Below are positions 8,316 to 17,451 of a stretch of DNA of 64,000 nt, piece after piece. This DNA comes from Streptomyces humidus (lineage in GTDB: Bacteria > Actinomycetota > Actinomycetes > Streptomycetales > Streptomycetaceae). Each line of letters starts with the position of its first letter. Positions within the stretch are counted from its first letter, which is position 1. The stretch lies in contig NZ_BMTL01000014.1 in NCBI RefSeq assembly GCF_014649655.1, forward strand, positions 62,001 through 126,000. The letters are read 5' to 3'. A model generated the notes under the pieces. It was not told the origin of the DNA. It searched no databases and saw only the letters and a program-made list of their open reading frames with translations. A program made the position numbers and the translations under genes.

Positions 8316-8342
8316 TTACTCACCACTCACCCGTTCGGGTGA
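8316..8342. promoter_or_regulatory. Repeat cluster upstream of the riboswitch, candidate operator
   Basis: Two tandem ACTCACC heptamers (8318-8331) run into the inverted repeat TCACCCG-TT-CGGGTGA (8327-8342). It lies about 120 bp upstream of the riboswitch, where the promoter of the NlpC/P60 transcript is expected. The regulator is not identified. Confidence 0.4.
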
Positions 8343-8561
8343 ACACTCTGATGGATGATCAGGTGCGGAGCCGCCTCAGTGGCTCCCACCAGGCATGACG
8401 TCTCTCGCTCCGCTCGATGGGCCTCTTTTTGCGCAACTTTTCCGTGTCCCGGCGAACGGTAGACGTTCTGCCGAACGGGGGTACGCCTTCTGGGGCGTTT
8501 CGACTCCGGTCCGGTCGTCGCGTGCGCGCCACGAGACGTCCGGACCGGAGGTGCGCCAGGG
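8343..8561. other. Rest of the 360-bp gap between riboswitch and next gene
   Basis: No convincing gene. Open frames here lack family features. It probably holds the distal promoter region of the riboswitch transcript and the 3' end of the unknown gene to its right. Confidence 0.4.
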
Positions 8562-8867
8562 TCAACTCTCGGCGAGCGGGGGCAGCGTGACGCGCGCCGT
8601 GCGGCGCTCCCCGTCCAGGACGCGCAGCGCCCGCGCGAGGGTCGGCGCGTGCAGCTCGCTCTCGCCCCGCTGGTGCATCAGCGTCAGCGCGTCGCGCAGC
8701 GCCGTCGCCTTGGTCACCAGCGCCTGGGCGGCGCGCAGTCCGCGGTAGGTGTCGCCGTGGTGGGCGGGGTTGATCCGGCCGAGCAGGTCGACGACGTCCA
8801 GGTAACCGTCGATCAACTCGGCCTCGGCGCGTGTCAGGGCGGGCAGCGGCGGCAGCTCGGGCACCAT
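8562..8867 (-). CDS. Small helical protein of unknown function
   Basis: 101 residues, not recognised as a named family. It is predicted to be mostly helical (YLDVVDLLGRI, YRGLRAAQALVTKATALRDAL, LARALRVLDGERR), has no signal or membrane segment, and contains no Cys. Its start is 7 bp from the stop of the clpP-like gene upstream, so the two are very likely cotranscribed, and a function linked to that ClpP is possible. That link is inferred from position only. Confidence 0.7.
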   Translation of the reverse strand: MVPELPPLPALTRAEAELIDGYLDVVDLLGRINPAHHGDTYRGLRAAQALVTKATALRDALTLMHQRGESELHAPTLARALRVLDGERRTARVTLPPLAES

Positions 8868-8874
8868 CGGCGGC

Positions 8875-9510
8875 TCACCCCCGGCCCTGGGAGCCGGCCG
8901 AGCCCTTGCGGCTGGGGATGATCCCGTCCACCAGGCCGTACTCCACGGCCTCCTGGGCGGTCAGGAACAGATCCCGCTCGGTGTCCGCGGCGACCTGCTC
9001 CGGCGTCCGCCCGGTGTGCCGGACGAGCATCCCCTCCAGGGCCGCCCGGGTGCGCGCCAGCTCGTCGGCCTGGATGGCGAGGTCGCTCGCCTGACCCTCG
9101 ACGGGCTCGGGCAGGGACGGCTGGCGGATCGTCATCCGCGCGCCCGGCAGTGCGAACCGCTTGCCGGGAGCGCCGGCCGCCAGCAGCACCGCCGCGGACG
9201 AGTCCGCCCGGCCCAGGCAGGTCGTGGACACGTCACAGGTGACGAAGCGGATCGTGTCGTAGAGCGCCGTCAGCGCGCTGAACGAACCGCCGGGGGAGTT
9301 GATGTACAGCGCGATGTCCCGGTCCGGGTCCTTGTGCTCCAGATACATGAACTGGGCGGTGACGTCGTTGGCCGCGACGTCGTCGACCGGCGTGCCCAGG
9401 AAGACGATCCGTTCCTCCAGCAGCTTCGAGTACGGATCCAGCGTCCGGTGGCCGGAGCTCGTGCGTTCGGTGAACTCGGGCAGGACGTGGCGGGCGGACG
9501 GTCGGTGCAT
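8875..9510 (-). CDS. ClpP-family protease subunit with catalytic His replaced by Arg
   Basis: Aligns over its whole 211 aa with ClpP: INSPGGS (residues 71-76), nucleophile region GRADSSAA with Ser104, TERDLFLTAQEAVEYGLVD with Asp180. The motif that reads MIHQP in active ClpP reads TIRQP here, so the catalytic His is Arg129 (codon CGC, bases 9124-9126). Unless another residue substitutes, this subunit should be catalytically weak or dead and may act as a structural partner of other ClpP proteins; Streptomyces carries several clpP genes. ATG at 9510 follows GGAGGGG. Divergent from an orphan antitoxin gene 71 bp away. Confidence 0.92.
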   Translation of the reverse strand: MHRPSARHVLPEFTERTSSGHRTLDPYSKLLEERIVFLGTPVDDVAANDVTAQFMYLEHKDPDRDIALYINSPGGSFSALTALYDTIRFVTCDVSTTCLGRADSSAAVLLAAGAPGKRFALPGARMTIRQPSLPEPVEGQASDLAIQADELARTRAALEGMLVRHTGRTPEQVAADTERDLFLTAQEAVEYGLVDGIIPSRKGSAGSQGRG

Positions 9511-9538
9511 GGTGCCCCTCCTTCTGCGTCTGGCGCAT

Positions 9539-9555
9539 CTGTAAAAAATGTACAG
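9539..9555. promoter_or_regulatory. Inverted repeat in the clpP-like / antitoxin divergent spacer
   Basis: CTGTA-N7-TACAG with an A-rich centre. It overlaps the region where both promoters must lie: TAGAAT at 9570-9575 is the -10 for the rightward gene, and TACATT on the other strand is a candidate -10 for clpP. It is a plausible operator for the Phd/YefM-type protein, which is a DNA-binding fold. Not a ClgR-type palindrome. Confidence 0.45.
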
Positions 9556-9581
9556 GACGTACGTGCCGTTAGAATGGTGCC

Positions 9582-9860
9582 ATGGCCTACGAGATTCCGG
9601 TGACGCAAGCCAGGGCTGAACTCGCCGACCTGATCAACCGCGTCGTGTACGGCGGTGAGCGCGTGGTCGTGACCCGGCACGGCAAACCCCTCGTCGCCCT
9701 CGTCTCCGCCGCCGACCTGGAGCGACTCGACGAACTCGACCGACCGGCGGAGCAGCCGGTGATCAGCTCGGTCACTGCCGTGCGCGAGGTCGCGTCCGCC
9801 CCCCGCGAACAGCACCGGTTCGGCGTGACGGCGGAGTGCCGGGGGCCGAGCCCGTCGTAG
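9582..9860 (+). CDS. Orphan Phd/YefM-family antitoxin
   Basis: The N-terminus MAYEIPVTQARAELADLINRV, with GERVVVTRHGKPLVALVSAADL, is the Phd/YefM fold, which dimerises, binds DNA and normally neutralises a RelE/Doc-type toxin. No toxin gene follows; the next gene is ureA after a 257-bp gap. The 20-residue region after the fold does not resemble a toxin-binding helix. The TAGAAT box ends six bases before the ATG, so the mRNA is probably leaderless. It may be a stand-alone repressor of itself and of the divergent ClpP-like gene (inference from position). Confidence 0.85.
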   Translation: MAYEIPVTQARAELADLINRVVYGGERVVVTRHGKPLVALVSAADLERLDELDRPAEQPVISSVTAVREVASAPREQHRFGVTAECRGPSPS

Positions 9861-10000
9861 CCGCGCCGTATACGGCCCCGCCCCCGACGGCGTCCCGCCC
9901 CGGCGGCCTCCCGCGCGCGGACGCGGTCCCGGCACGTCTCGCGGGCGTCACGGGACGCCGGCCCGTCGGAGCGGCGGGGGACGCGACGATCACGACTTGG

Positions 10001-10016
10001 TTAACGTGCTCGAAAT
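10001..10016 (+). promoter_or_regulatory. Candidate GlnR box upstream of ureA
   Basis: TTAAC-GTGCTC-GAAAT fits the gTnAC-N6-GaAAC half-box of the nitrogen regulator GlnR with two mismatches. A -10 candidate TAGCCT lies at 10026-10031, about 90 bp before ureA. GlnR control of urease is known in Streptomyces; binding here is inferred from the motif. Confidence 0.45.
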
Positions 10017-10117
10017 GCGGTCCCACTAGCCTGCCGATCCATGCCACCAGGGGGTTTCCTCCGTGGCCCGCGGCAACCGGGCCCCGCACGGTCCGGAGCG
10101 AGGAGGTGAGGCGGGAC

Positions 10118-10420
<303 letters not shown>

Positions 10421-10434
10421 CGGGGGAGGCCGCC

Positions 10435-10746
10435 GTGATTCCCGGAGAGATCCTCTTCGCCGAGGACGCGATCGTCTGCAACGAGGGCCGGGAGGTCACC
10501 CGGCTCACCGTGCTCAACGCCGCCGACCGGCCGGTCCAGGTCGGCTCCCACTACCACTTCGCCGAGGCCAACCCCGGCCTGGAGTTCGACCGCGCGGCCG
10601 CCCGCGGCAAGCGGCTGAACGTCGCCGCCGGCACCGCCGTGCGCTTCGAGCCCGGGATCCCCGTCGACGTCGAACTCGTCGCCCTCGCCGGGGCCCGTGT
10701 CGTGCCCGGGCTGCGCGGGGAGACCGGAGGCGCCCTCGATGCCTGA
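10435..10746 (+). CDS. ureB: Urease subunit beta UreB
   Basis: MIPGEILFAEDAI, GSHYHFAEANPGLEFDR and the AVRFEPG segment are typical of UreB. The GTG at 10435 preceded by GGGGGAGG gives 103 aa, the usual length; an in-frame GTG at 10417 overlapping the ureA stop would add six residues and cannot be excluded. It overlaps ureC by eight bases. Confidence 0.96.
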   Translation: MIPGEILFAEDAIVCNEGREVTRLTVLNAADRPVQVGSHYHFAEANPGLEFDRAAARGKRLNVAAGTAVRFEPGIPVDVELVALAGARVVPGLRGETGGALDA

Positions 10747-12460
10747 GATCTCGCGGCCCGCCTACGCCGACCTGTTCGGTCCCACGACCGGCGACCGCAT
10801 CCGGCTCGCCGACACCGACCTGCTGATCGAGATCGAGGAGGACCGCTGCGGCGGCCCCGGGCTCGCCGGCGAGGAGGCGGTGTTCGGCGGCGGCAAGGTC
10901 GTCCGGGAGTCCATGGGGCAATCACGGGCCACGCGCGCCGACGGCACGCCCGACACCGTCATCACCGGGGCTGTCGTCGTCGACCACTGGGGAGTGGTGA
11001 AGGCCGACGTCGGCATCCGCGACGGGCGGATCACCGGCATCGGCAAGGCCGGCAACCCCGACACGATGGACGGCGTCCACCCGGACCTGGTCATCGGCCC
11101 GGAGACCGAGATCATCGCCGGCAACGGGCGGATCCTGACGGCCGGCGCGGTCGACGCGCACGTCCACTTCATCTGTCCCCAGATCGCCGACGAGGCGCTG
11201 TCCTCGGGCGTCACCACCCTGGTCGGCGGCGGCACCGGCCCGGCCGAGGGCTCGAAGGCGACCACCGTGACGCCCGGTCCATGGCATCTCGCCCGGATGC
11301 TGGAGGCGATGGAGCAGTACCCGCTGAACGTCGGCTTCCTCGGCAAGGGCAACACCGTCTCGCAGGACGCGATGCTGTCGCAGATCCGGGGCGGGGCGGT
11401 GGGGCTGAAGCTGCACGAGGACTGGGGCTCGACGCCGGCGGTCATCGACGCCTCGCTGACCGTCGCCGACCGGACCGGCATCCAGGTGGCCATCCACACG
11501 GACACCCTCAACGAGGCGGGCTTCGTCGGCGACACGCTCGCCGCGATCGCCGGGCGCGGCATCCACGCCTATCACACCGAGGGCGCGGGGGGCGGGCACG
11601 CGCCCGACATCATGACCGTCGTCTCCGAGCCGCACGTGCTGCCCAGCTCGACGAACCCCACGCGCCCCTACACGGTGAACACCGCCGAGGAACACCTCGA
11701 CATGCTGATGGTGTGTCACCACCTCAACCCTGCTGTCCCGGAGGACCTGGCGTTCGCGGAGTCCCGGATCCGCCCGTCGACGATCGGGGCCGAGGACGTC
11801 CTGCACGACCTCGGGGCCATCTCGATCATCTCCTCCGACGCCCAGGCCATGGGCCGGGTCGGCGAGGTGATCCTGCGGACCTGGCAGACGGCGCACGTGA
11901 TGAAGCGCCGCAGGGGCGCGCTGCCGGGCGACGGCCGGGCCGACAACCACCGCGTGCGGCGCTATGTCGCCAAGTACACGATCAACCCCGCGCTCGCACA
12001 GGGCCTGGCGCGCGAGATCGGCTCGGTCGAGAGCGGCAAGCTCGCCGACCTGGTGCTCTGGGAGCCCGCTTTCTTCGGCGTCAAGCCCCATCTGGTCCTC
12101 AAGGGCGGCCAGATCGCCTACGCGCAGATGGGCGACGCCAACGCCTCCATCCCGACCCCGCAGCCGGTCCTGCCGCGTCCGATGTTCGGCGCGATCGGCC
12201 GGGCGCCCGCGTCGAACTCGGTCAACTTCGTGGCATCGCTGGCGATCGAGGACGGCCTGCCGGAACGGCTGCAGCTCGGCAAGAAGTTCGTCGCCATCGA
12301 CTCCACGCGCGCGGTGACCAAGGCGGACATGCGGGAGAACGACGCCCGGCCGCGCGTCCAGGTCGATCCGGACAGTTTCGCCGTGCACATCGACGGGGAG
12401 CTCGTCGAGGCCACTCCGGCCGCCGAACTGCCCATGGCCCAGCGGTACTTCCTGTTCTGA
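10739..12460 (+). CDS. ureC: Urease subunit alpha UreC (catalytic)
   Basis: Nickel-containing catalytic subunit of the amidohydrolase superfamily. Visible metal ligands and active-site motifs: HVHF (first two His), GLKLHEDWG with the lysine that becomes carbamylated to bridge the two nickel ions, HTDTLNE, GAGGGHAPD, the flap MVCHHLNP with its Cys and His, and SSDAQAMGR carrying the Asp ligand. 573 aa, full length with no substitution in key residues, so an active urease is expected. Confidence 0.98.
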   Translation: MPEISRPAYADLFGPTTGDRIRLADTDLLIEIEEDRCGGPGLAGEEAVFGGGKVVRESMGQSRATRADGTPDTVITGAVVVDHWGVVKADVGIRDGRITGIGKAGNPDTMDGVHPDLVIGPETEIIAGNGRILTAGAVDAHVHFICPQIADEALSSGVTTLVGGGTGPAEGSKATTVTPGPWHLARMLEAMEQYPLNVGFLGKGNTVSQDAMLSQIRGGAVGLKLHEDWGSTPAVIDASLTVADRTGIQVAIHTDTLNEAGFVGDTLAAIAGRGIHAYHTEGAGGGHAPDIMTVVSEPHVLPSSTNPTRPYTVNTAEEHLDMLMVCHHLNPAVPEDLAFAESRIRPSTIGAEDVLHDLGAISIISSDAQAMGRVGEVILRTWQTAHVMKRRRGALPGDGRADNHRVRRYVAKYTINPALAQGLAREIGSVESGKLADLVLWEPAFFGVKPHLVLKGGQIAYAQMGDANASIPTPQPVLPRPMFGAIGRAPASNSVNFVASLAIEDGLPERLQLGKKFVAIDSTRAVTKADMRENDARPRVQVDPDSFAVHIDGELVEATPAAELPMAQRYFLF

Positions 12461-12484
12461 GATCCGGGCCTGGAGGACATCGAC

Positions 12485-13159
12485 GTGACAAGGGCGGCAC
12501 TTCTCGTCCTGGCCGACGGCCGCTTCCCCGCGGGAGGGCACGCGCACTCCGGCGGGGCGGAGGCGGCGGTGAAGGCGGGCCGGATCACGGGCGCGGCGGA
12601 CCTGGAGGCCTTCTGCCGGGGGCGGTTGCACACCGCGGGACTGGTCGCCGCGGCGCTGGCCGCGGCGGCGGCCGCCGGGGCGGACCCGGCCGGGCTGGAC
12701 GTGGCGGCGGACGCCCGGACGCCGTCCCCCGCGCTGCGGACCACGTCCCGCAGACTGGGCCGCCAGCTGATGAGGGCGGCCCGCGCCACCTGGCCGGACG
12801 GCGAACTGGACGCCGTGGCACGCCGGTTCCCCAAGGGCGCTCATCAGCCGGTGGTGCTGGGGCTGGCGGCGCGAGCGGCCGGTCTCGGACCGACGGACGC
12901 GGCGTACTGCGCGGTCTACGAGAGCGTCGGCGGACCGGCCACCGCCGTGGTGCGGCTGCTGAGCCTCGACCCCTTCGAGGCGACGGCGGTGCTGGCCCGG
13001 CTGGCGCCGGAACTGGACCGGGTGGCCGACCGGGCGGTCACCTCCGCGACCGCGGTGCGGACCGAGGGCGTCGACGTGCTGCCCGCGGCGTCCGCGCCGC
13101 TGCTGGAGATCGGGGCGGAGGTGCATGCGGCCTGGCCGGTGCGGCTGTTCGCGTCGTGA
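12485..13159 (+). CDS. ureF: Urease accessory protein UreF
   Basis: Activation-complex protein that gates GTP hydrolysis by UreG during nickel insertion. Recognised from LVLADGRFPAGGHAHSGG at the N-terminus and the all-helical body with GAHQPVVLGLAARAAGL. The GTG start at 12485 sits after GGAGGACATCGAC. 224 aa. It follows ureC by 24 bp. Confidence 0.93.
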   Translation: MTRAALLVLADGRFPAGGHAHSGGAEAAVKAGRITGAADLEAFCRGRLHTAGLVAAALAAAAAAGADPAGLDVAADARTPSPALRTTSRRLGRQLMRAARATWPDGELDAVARRFPKGAHQPVVLGLAARAAGLGPTDAAYCAVYESVGGPATAVVRLLSLDPFEATAVLARLAPELDRVADRAVTSATAVRTEGVDVLPAASAPLLEIGAEVHAAWPVRLFAS

Positions 13160-13331
13160 GACCTCGCCCTCCCGCCGTCCCTCCCTTCATCTCTCCCTGC
13201 CGTCCCTCCCCGCTCCCGCGGGCTTCGTCCCCGGAGCCCCCTCGGCCCTCGAACGGGCCTCGTCATCGCACTCCCCCGGAAGGGGGCCCCAGACGGGCCG
13301 AATCGATTGGCCCGGCCGGATTGGAGCCGTT

Positions 13332-14009
<678 letters not shown>

Positions 14010-14010
14010 C

Positions 14011-14769
14011 ATGGGCGGTGTGCACGCCACCGCGCGGATCGGGGCGCGCGGCGACGGGCGCGGGGGGACCTCGCTCCCCGTCCTGGAGAGCGACGGCCCG
14101 CTCGCCCTGCGGCGCACCCGGGGAGCCGCGTCCGAGGCGCGCGTCATGCTCGTCGGGGCGATGAGCGGTCCCCTCGGCGGTGACCGCTTCGCCGTCGAGG
14201 CCGACGTGGGCGGCGGCGCCCGGCTGCGGGTGGGGTCGGCCGCCGCGACCATCGCGCTCCCCGGCCAGACCAAGGAGGGCGCCCGCTACGAGGTGCGCCT
14301 CACCGTCGCCGACCGGGGTGAACTGCACTGGCTGCCCGAGCCGTTGATCTCCGCGAAGGGCAGCGACCTGTCCGTCGTCACCCGGGTCGACCTCGACGCC
14401 GGAGCGCGGCTCGTCCTGCGTGAGGAGCAGGTGCTCGGGCGGATGCGGGAGGAGCCCGGCCGGCTCGGCAGCCGGCTGGTCGTGCGGATCGCCGGCCGGG
14501 TCGTCCTGGACCAGGAACTGACCTGCGGGCCCGGCGCGCCCGGCGGCTGGGACGGCCCCGCCGTGCTCGCGGGACATCGGGCGGTCGGTCAACTTCTGCT
14601 CGCGCGACCGGAGTTCGCGGAGCGGCCGATGGAGCCCAGGATCTTCGCGGAGCACGCCTGTGTCATGCCGCTGGCCGGACCCGCCGCCCTGGTCACCGCC
14701 GTCGCGCCCGACGGGCTGCGGCTGCGGCGCGTGCTGGACGAGGCGCTCGCCGAGTGGGACATCCGGTGA
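14011..14769 (+). CDS. ureD: Urease accessory protein UreD (UreH)
   Basis: Scaffold for the UreF/UreG complex on apo-urease. Recognised from GGVHATARIGARGDGRGGT, GAMSGPLGGDRFAVEADVG, LRVGSAAATIALPG and LHWLPEPLISAKGSD. Starts one base after the ureG stop, so translation is coupled. 252 aa. With it the operon is ureABCFGD; no ureE nickel metallochaperone gene is present in the window. Confidence 0.94.
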   Translation: MGGVHATARIGARGDGRGGTSLPVLESDGPLALRRTRGAASEARVMLVGAMSGPLGGDRFAVEADVGGGARLRVGSAAATIALPGQTKEGARYEVRLTVADRGELHWLPEPLISAKGSDLSVVTRVDLDAGARLVLREEQVLGRMREEPGRLGSRLVVRIAGRVVLDQELTCGPGAPGGWDGPAVLAGHRAVGQLLLARPEFAERPMEPRIFAEHACVMPLAGPAALVTAVAPDGLRLRRVLDEALAEWDIR

Positions 14770-14883
14770 GCGGTACTTTTCGTTCCGGTTATCGGATTGG
14801 CAAAGAAGGTCAACGACACCTTTTCTCAGGCGCCTCACAGCCGCGAGGATCCATCTGCCGCCATAAACCAGGGGAGTTCCCAC

Positions 14884-16482
14884 TTGAAGGACATACGACC
14901 GAACAAGCGCACCGCAGCGTTGGGCTCGGCGGGCGTACTCGTCACCGCGACCCTGATCGCGGGTGCCGTCGCGGCGCCCACGGCCGGCGCGGCCAGCGGC
15001 CGTCCGGGCCAGGACCGCGAGGCCCGGGGCGCCGCCCTCGCCGCCGAGCGCGCCGCCAAGGCAGGCATCGACTGGCAGGCGTGCCCGGCCGACTGGGGCC
15101 TGGAGAAGCCGATCCAGTGCGGCTGGGTCACCGTCCCGCTCGACTACGCCAGGCCGAACGGCAAGAAGATCAAGCTCGCCGTGGACCGCATCGGCAACAC
15201 GGGCACGGCGAAGGAGCGCCAGGGCGCGCTCGTGTACAACCCCGGCGGGCCCGGCGGCTCCGGTCTGCGCTTCCCGCGCCGCGTCATCACCAAGGCGCCC
15301 GTGTGGGCCAACGTGGCCAAGGCCTACGACTTCGTGGGCTTCGACCCCCGCGGCGTCGGCCACTCCGCGCCCATCTCCTGCATCGACCCGCAGGAGTTCG
15401 TCAAGGCGCCCAAGGCCGATCCGGTCCCGGACAGCGAGGCCGACAAGCTCGCCCAGATCAAGCTCGCCCGCGAGTACGCCGACGGCTGCTACGAGCGCAG
15501 CGGCGAGATGCTGCCCCAGATGACCACGCTGAACACCGTGCGCGACCTGGACGTCATCCGGGCCGCCCTCGGCGAGAAGAAGCTCAACTACCTGGGCGTC
15601 TCCTACGGCACCTACATCGGCGCCGTCTACGGCACCCTCTTCCCGGGCCACGTGCGCCGGATGGTCGTCGACAGCGTCGTCAACCCGTCCCGCGAGAAGA
15701 TCTGGTACCAGGCCAACCTCGACCAGGACGTGGCCTTCGAGGGCCGCTGGAAGGACTGGCAGGACTGGGTCGCCAAGAACGACGCCACCTTCCACCTCGG
15801 CGCCACCCGCGCCGCCGTCCAGACCAAGTGGCTCCAGCTGCGCGCCACGGCGAAGAAGAACCCCATCGGCGGCCTGGTCGGTCCGGCGGAGCTGATCTCC
15901 TTCTTCCAGAGCGCCCCGTACTACGACTCCTCCTGGGTCCCGATCGCCACCGTCTTCAGCAAGTACGTCGCGGGAGACACCCAGGCGCTCGTCGACGCGG
16001 CCGCGCCGGACCTGACCGACACGGCCGGCAACATCTCCTCGGAGAACGGCAACGCCGTCTACACGGCCGTGGAGTGCACCGACGCCAAGTGGCCCACCAG
16101 CTGGCGGAAGTGGAACGCCGACAACACGCGGCTCAACAAGGACTACCCGTTCATGACCTGGGCCAACGCATGGCTGAACCTCCCGTGCGCCTACTGGCCG
16201 GTCAAGCAGCAGACCCCGGTGGACGTCACCACCCGCAAGGGGCTGCCGCCGGTCCTGATCGTGCAGTCGACCAACGACGCCGCCACCCCGTACGACGGCG
16301 CCGTCCAGCTGCACCGGCGCTTCAAGGGCTCGCGTCTGATCACCGAGAAGGGCGCCGGTTCCCACGGCGTGACCGGGCTGGTCAACGCCTGCATCAACCC
16401 CCGGGTGGACGCGTACCTCCTCACCGGGAAGCTGGACCGGGCGGACGTCACCTGCGCCCCGCACGCCACGCCCGTGCCGTAA
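14884..16482 (+). CDS. Secreted tripeptidyl aminopeptidase, alpha/beta hydrolase (S33)
   Basis: Exported serine peptidase that removes N-terminal tripeptides; resembles Streptomyces Tap/SlpD/SlpE. The TTG start at 14884 follows GGGGAG and gives a clear Sec signal (KRTAALGSAGVLVTATLIAG, ending AAPTAGAASG); a TTG at 14797 in the same frame would add 29 residues before the signal and is less likely. Oxyanion motif YNPGGPGGSG, nucleophile GVSYGTYIG, Asp in STNDAATPYDG, His in GAGSHGVTG. 532 aa, usual length. Confidence 0.93.
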   Translation: MKDIRPNKRTAALGSAGVLVTATLIAGAVAAPTAGAASGRPGQDREARGAALAAERAAKAGIDWQACPADWGLEKPIQCGWVTVPLDYARPNGKKIKLAVDRIGNTGTAKERQGALVYNPGGPGGSGLRFPRRVITKAPVWANVAKAYDFVGFDPRGVGHSAPISCIDPQEFVKAPKADPVPDSEADKLAQIKLAREYADGCYERSGEMLPQMTTLNTVRDLDVIRAALGEKKLNYLGVSYGTYIGAVYGTLFPGHVRRMVVDSVVNPSREKIWYQANLDQDVAFEGRWKDWQDWVAKNDATFHLGATRAAVQTKWLQLRATAKKNPIGGLVGPAELISFFQSAPYYDSSWVPIATVFSKYVAGDTQALVDAAAPDLTDTAGNISSENGNAVYTAVECTDAKWPTSWRKWNADNTRLNKDYPFMTWANAWLNLPCAYWPVKQQTPVDVTTRKGLPPVLIVQSTNDAATPYDGAVQLHRRFKGSRLITEKGAGSHGVTGLVNACINPRVDAYLLTGKLDRADVTCAPHATPVP

Positions 16483-16500
16483 GCACCTTCGGCAGGCAGT

Positions 16501-16532
16501 GAGGGGCGGCCGGACCGATCCGGCCGCCCCTC
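16501..16532. terminator. Bidirectional terminator, aminopeptidase / plsC-like
   Basis: 14-bp perfect stem GAGGGGCGGCCGGA / TCCGGCCGCCCCTC with a 4-nt CCGA loop, between convergent genes and 19 bp after the aminopeptidase stop. Confidence 0.8.
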
Positions 16533-16570
16533 CGGCGTCCGCCCCACCCGCCGCGCTCTGTGACGTGACG

Positions 16571-17311
16571 TCAGTCCTGCCGTGTGCGACGGAACTTGCC
16601 GGGCCGGTCCGTCCGCCCGGACTTCGCCTTCGCCTCGGCCTGCTCCGCCTTGGCGACCGCCGCGTACCGGTCCACGTACTCCTGTTCCGACAGCTTCAGG
16701 ATCGCGTACATGATCTCGTCGGTGATCGCCCGCAGCACGGCCTTCTCGTTCTCCATGCCGAGGTAGCGGGAGAATTCGAGCGGCTCGCCGAAGCGGATCG
16801 TCACGGGGTACAGCGTCGGGACCTTCTTGCCGGGCGGCTGCGCCTCGAAGGTGCCGATCATCGCGCAGGGGACCACCGGCGCGCCGGACTTCAGGGCCAT
16901 CACCGCGACGCCGACCTTGCCCTTGTAGAGGCGGCCGTCGTGCGAGCGGGTGCCTTCCGGATAGATGCCGAGCAACTCGTCCTTGGCGAGCACCCCCAGC
17001 CCCTCGCGGATCGCCGCCTGGCCGGCCTCCTTGCCGGAGCGGTCGACCGGGATCTGGCCGGCGCTGCGGAAGAAGGCGGCGGTCAGCCGTCCCTTGACGC
17101 CGGGACCCGTGAAGTACTCGGCCTTGGCGAGGAAGGTGATACGGCGCTTCAGGATCGCGGGCATCAGGAAATGGTCCGAGAACGACAGGTGGTTGCCCGC
17201 GATGATGGCCGCTCCCGAGTCCGGCACATGCTCCAGGCCCTCGATCCGGGGCCGGAAGAGCAGTCTCAGCAGCGGCCCCAACACCACGTATTTCAGGAGG
17301 TAGTAGAACAA
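16571..17311 (-). CDS. 1-acyl-sn-glycerol-3-phosphate acyltransferase (PlsC family)
   Basis: Membrane-associated acyltransferase of phospholipid synthesis. The catalytic NHLSFSD motif (NHx4D) and the substrate-binding YPEGTRS are present, with the hydrophobic N-terminal anchor LFYYLLKYVVLGPLLRLLF. The TTG at 17311 with GAGGAG upstream starts directly at this anchor; a longer frame to 17368 is open but adds unlikely sequence. 246 aa. The tail is Lys/Arg-rich (AKAEQAEAKAKSGRTDR). Several paralogues are usual in Streptomyces, so the acyl specificity is open. Confidence 0.9.
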   Translation of the reverse strand: MFYYLLKYVVLGPLLRLLFRPRIEGLEHVPDSGAAIIAGNHLSFSDHFLMPAILKRRITFLAKAEYFTGPGVKGRLTAAFFRSAGQIPVDRSGKEAGQAAIREGLGVLAKDELLGIYPEGTRSHDGRLYKGKVGVAVMALKSGAPVVPCAMIGTFEAQPPGKKVPTLYPVTIRFGEPLEFSRYLGMENEKAVLRAITDEIMYAILKLSEQEYVDRYAAVAKAEQAEAKAKSGRTDRPGKFRRTRQD

Positions 17312-17451
17312 AGGGAGTCGCTCCTCGGGTCCGGCGGATCGGCTCGCCGCCGTGTTCCAGCAGGTCAACCGGCATGGCGTGGGGTGTCAGTGTAGGGGCA
17401 GGCGGCGACGGCAGGAACCGGGCGGATCCAGCCCGGTCCGGGCTCCTCCCT

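Noticed and set aside
8359..8565. 68-codon minus-strand frame between the NlpC/P60 and small helical genes
   Set aside because: Arg-rich, no homology signs and no good start signal.
10922..13126. 734-codon minus-strand frame across ureC-ureF
   Set aside because: His/Arg/Gly-rich antisense shadow of the urease genes.
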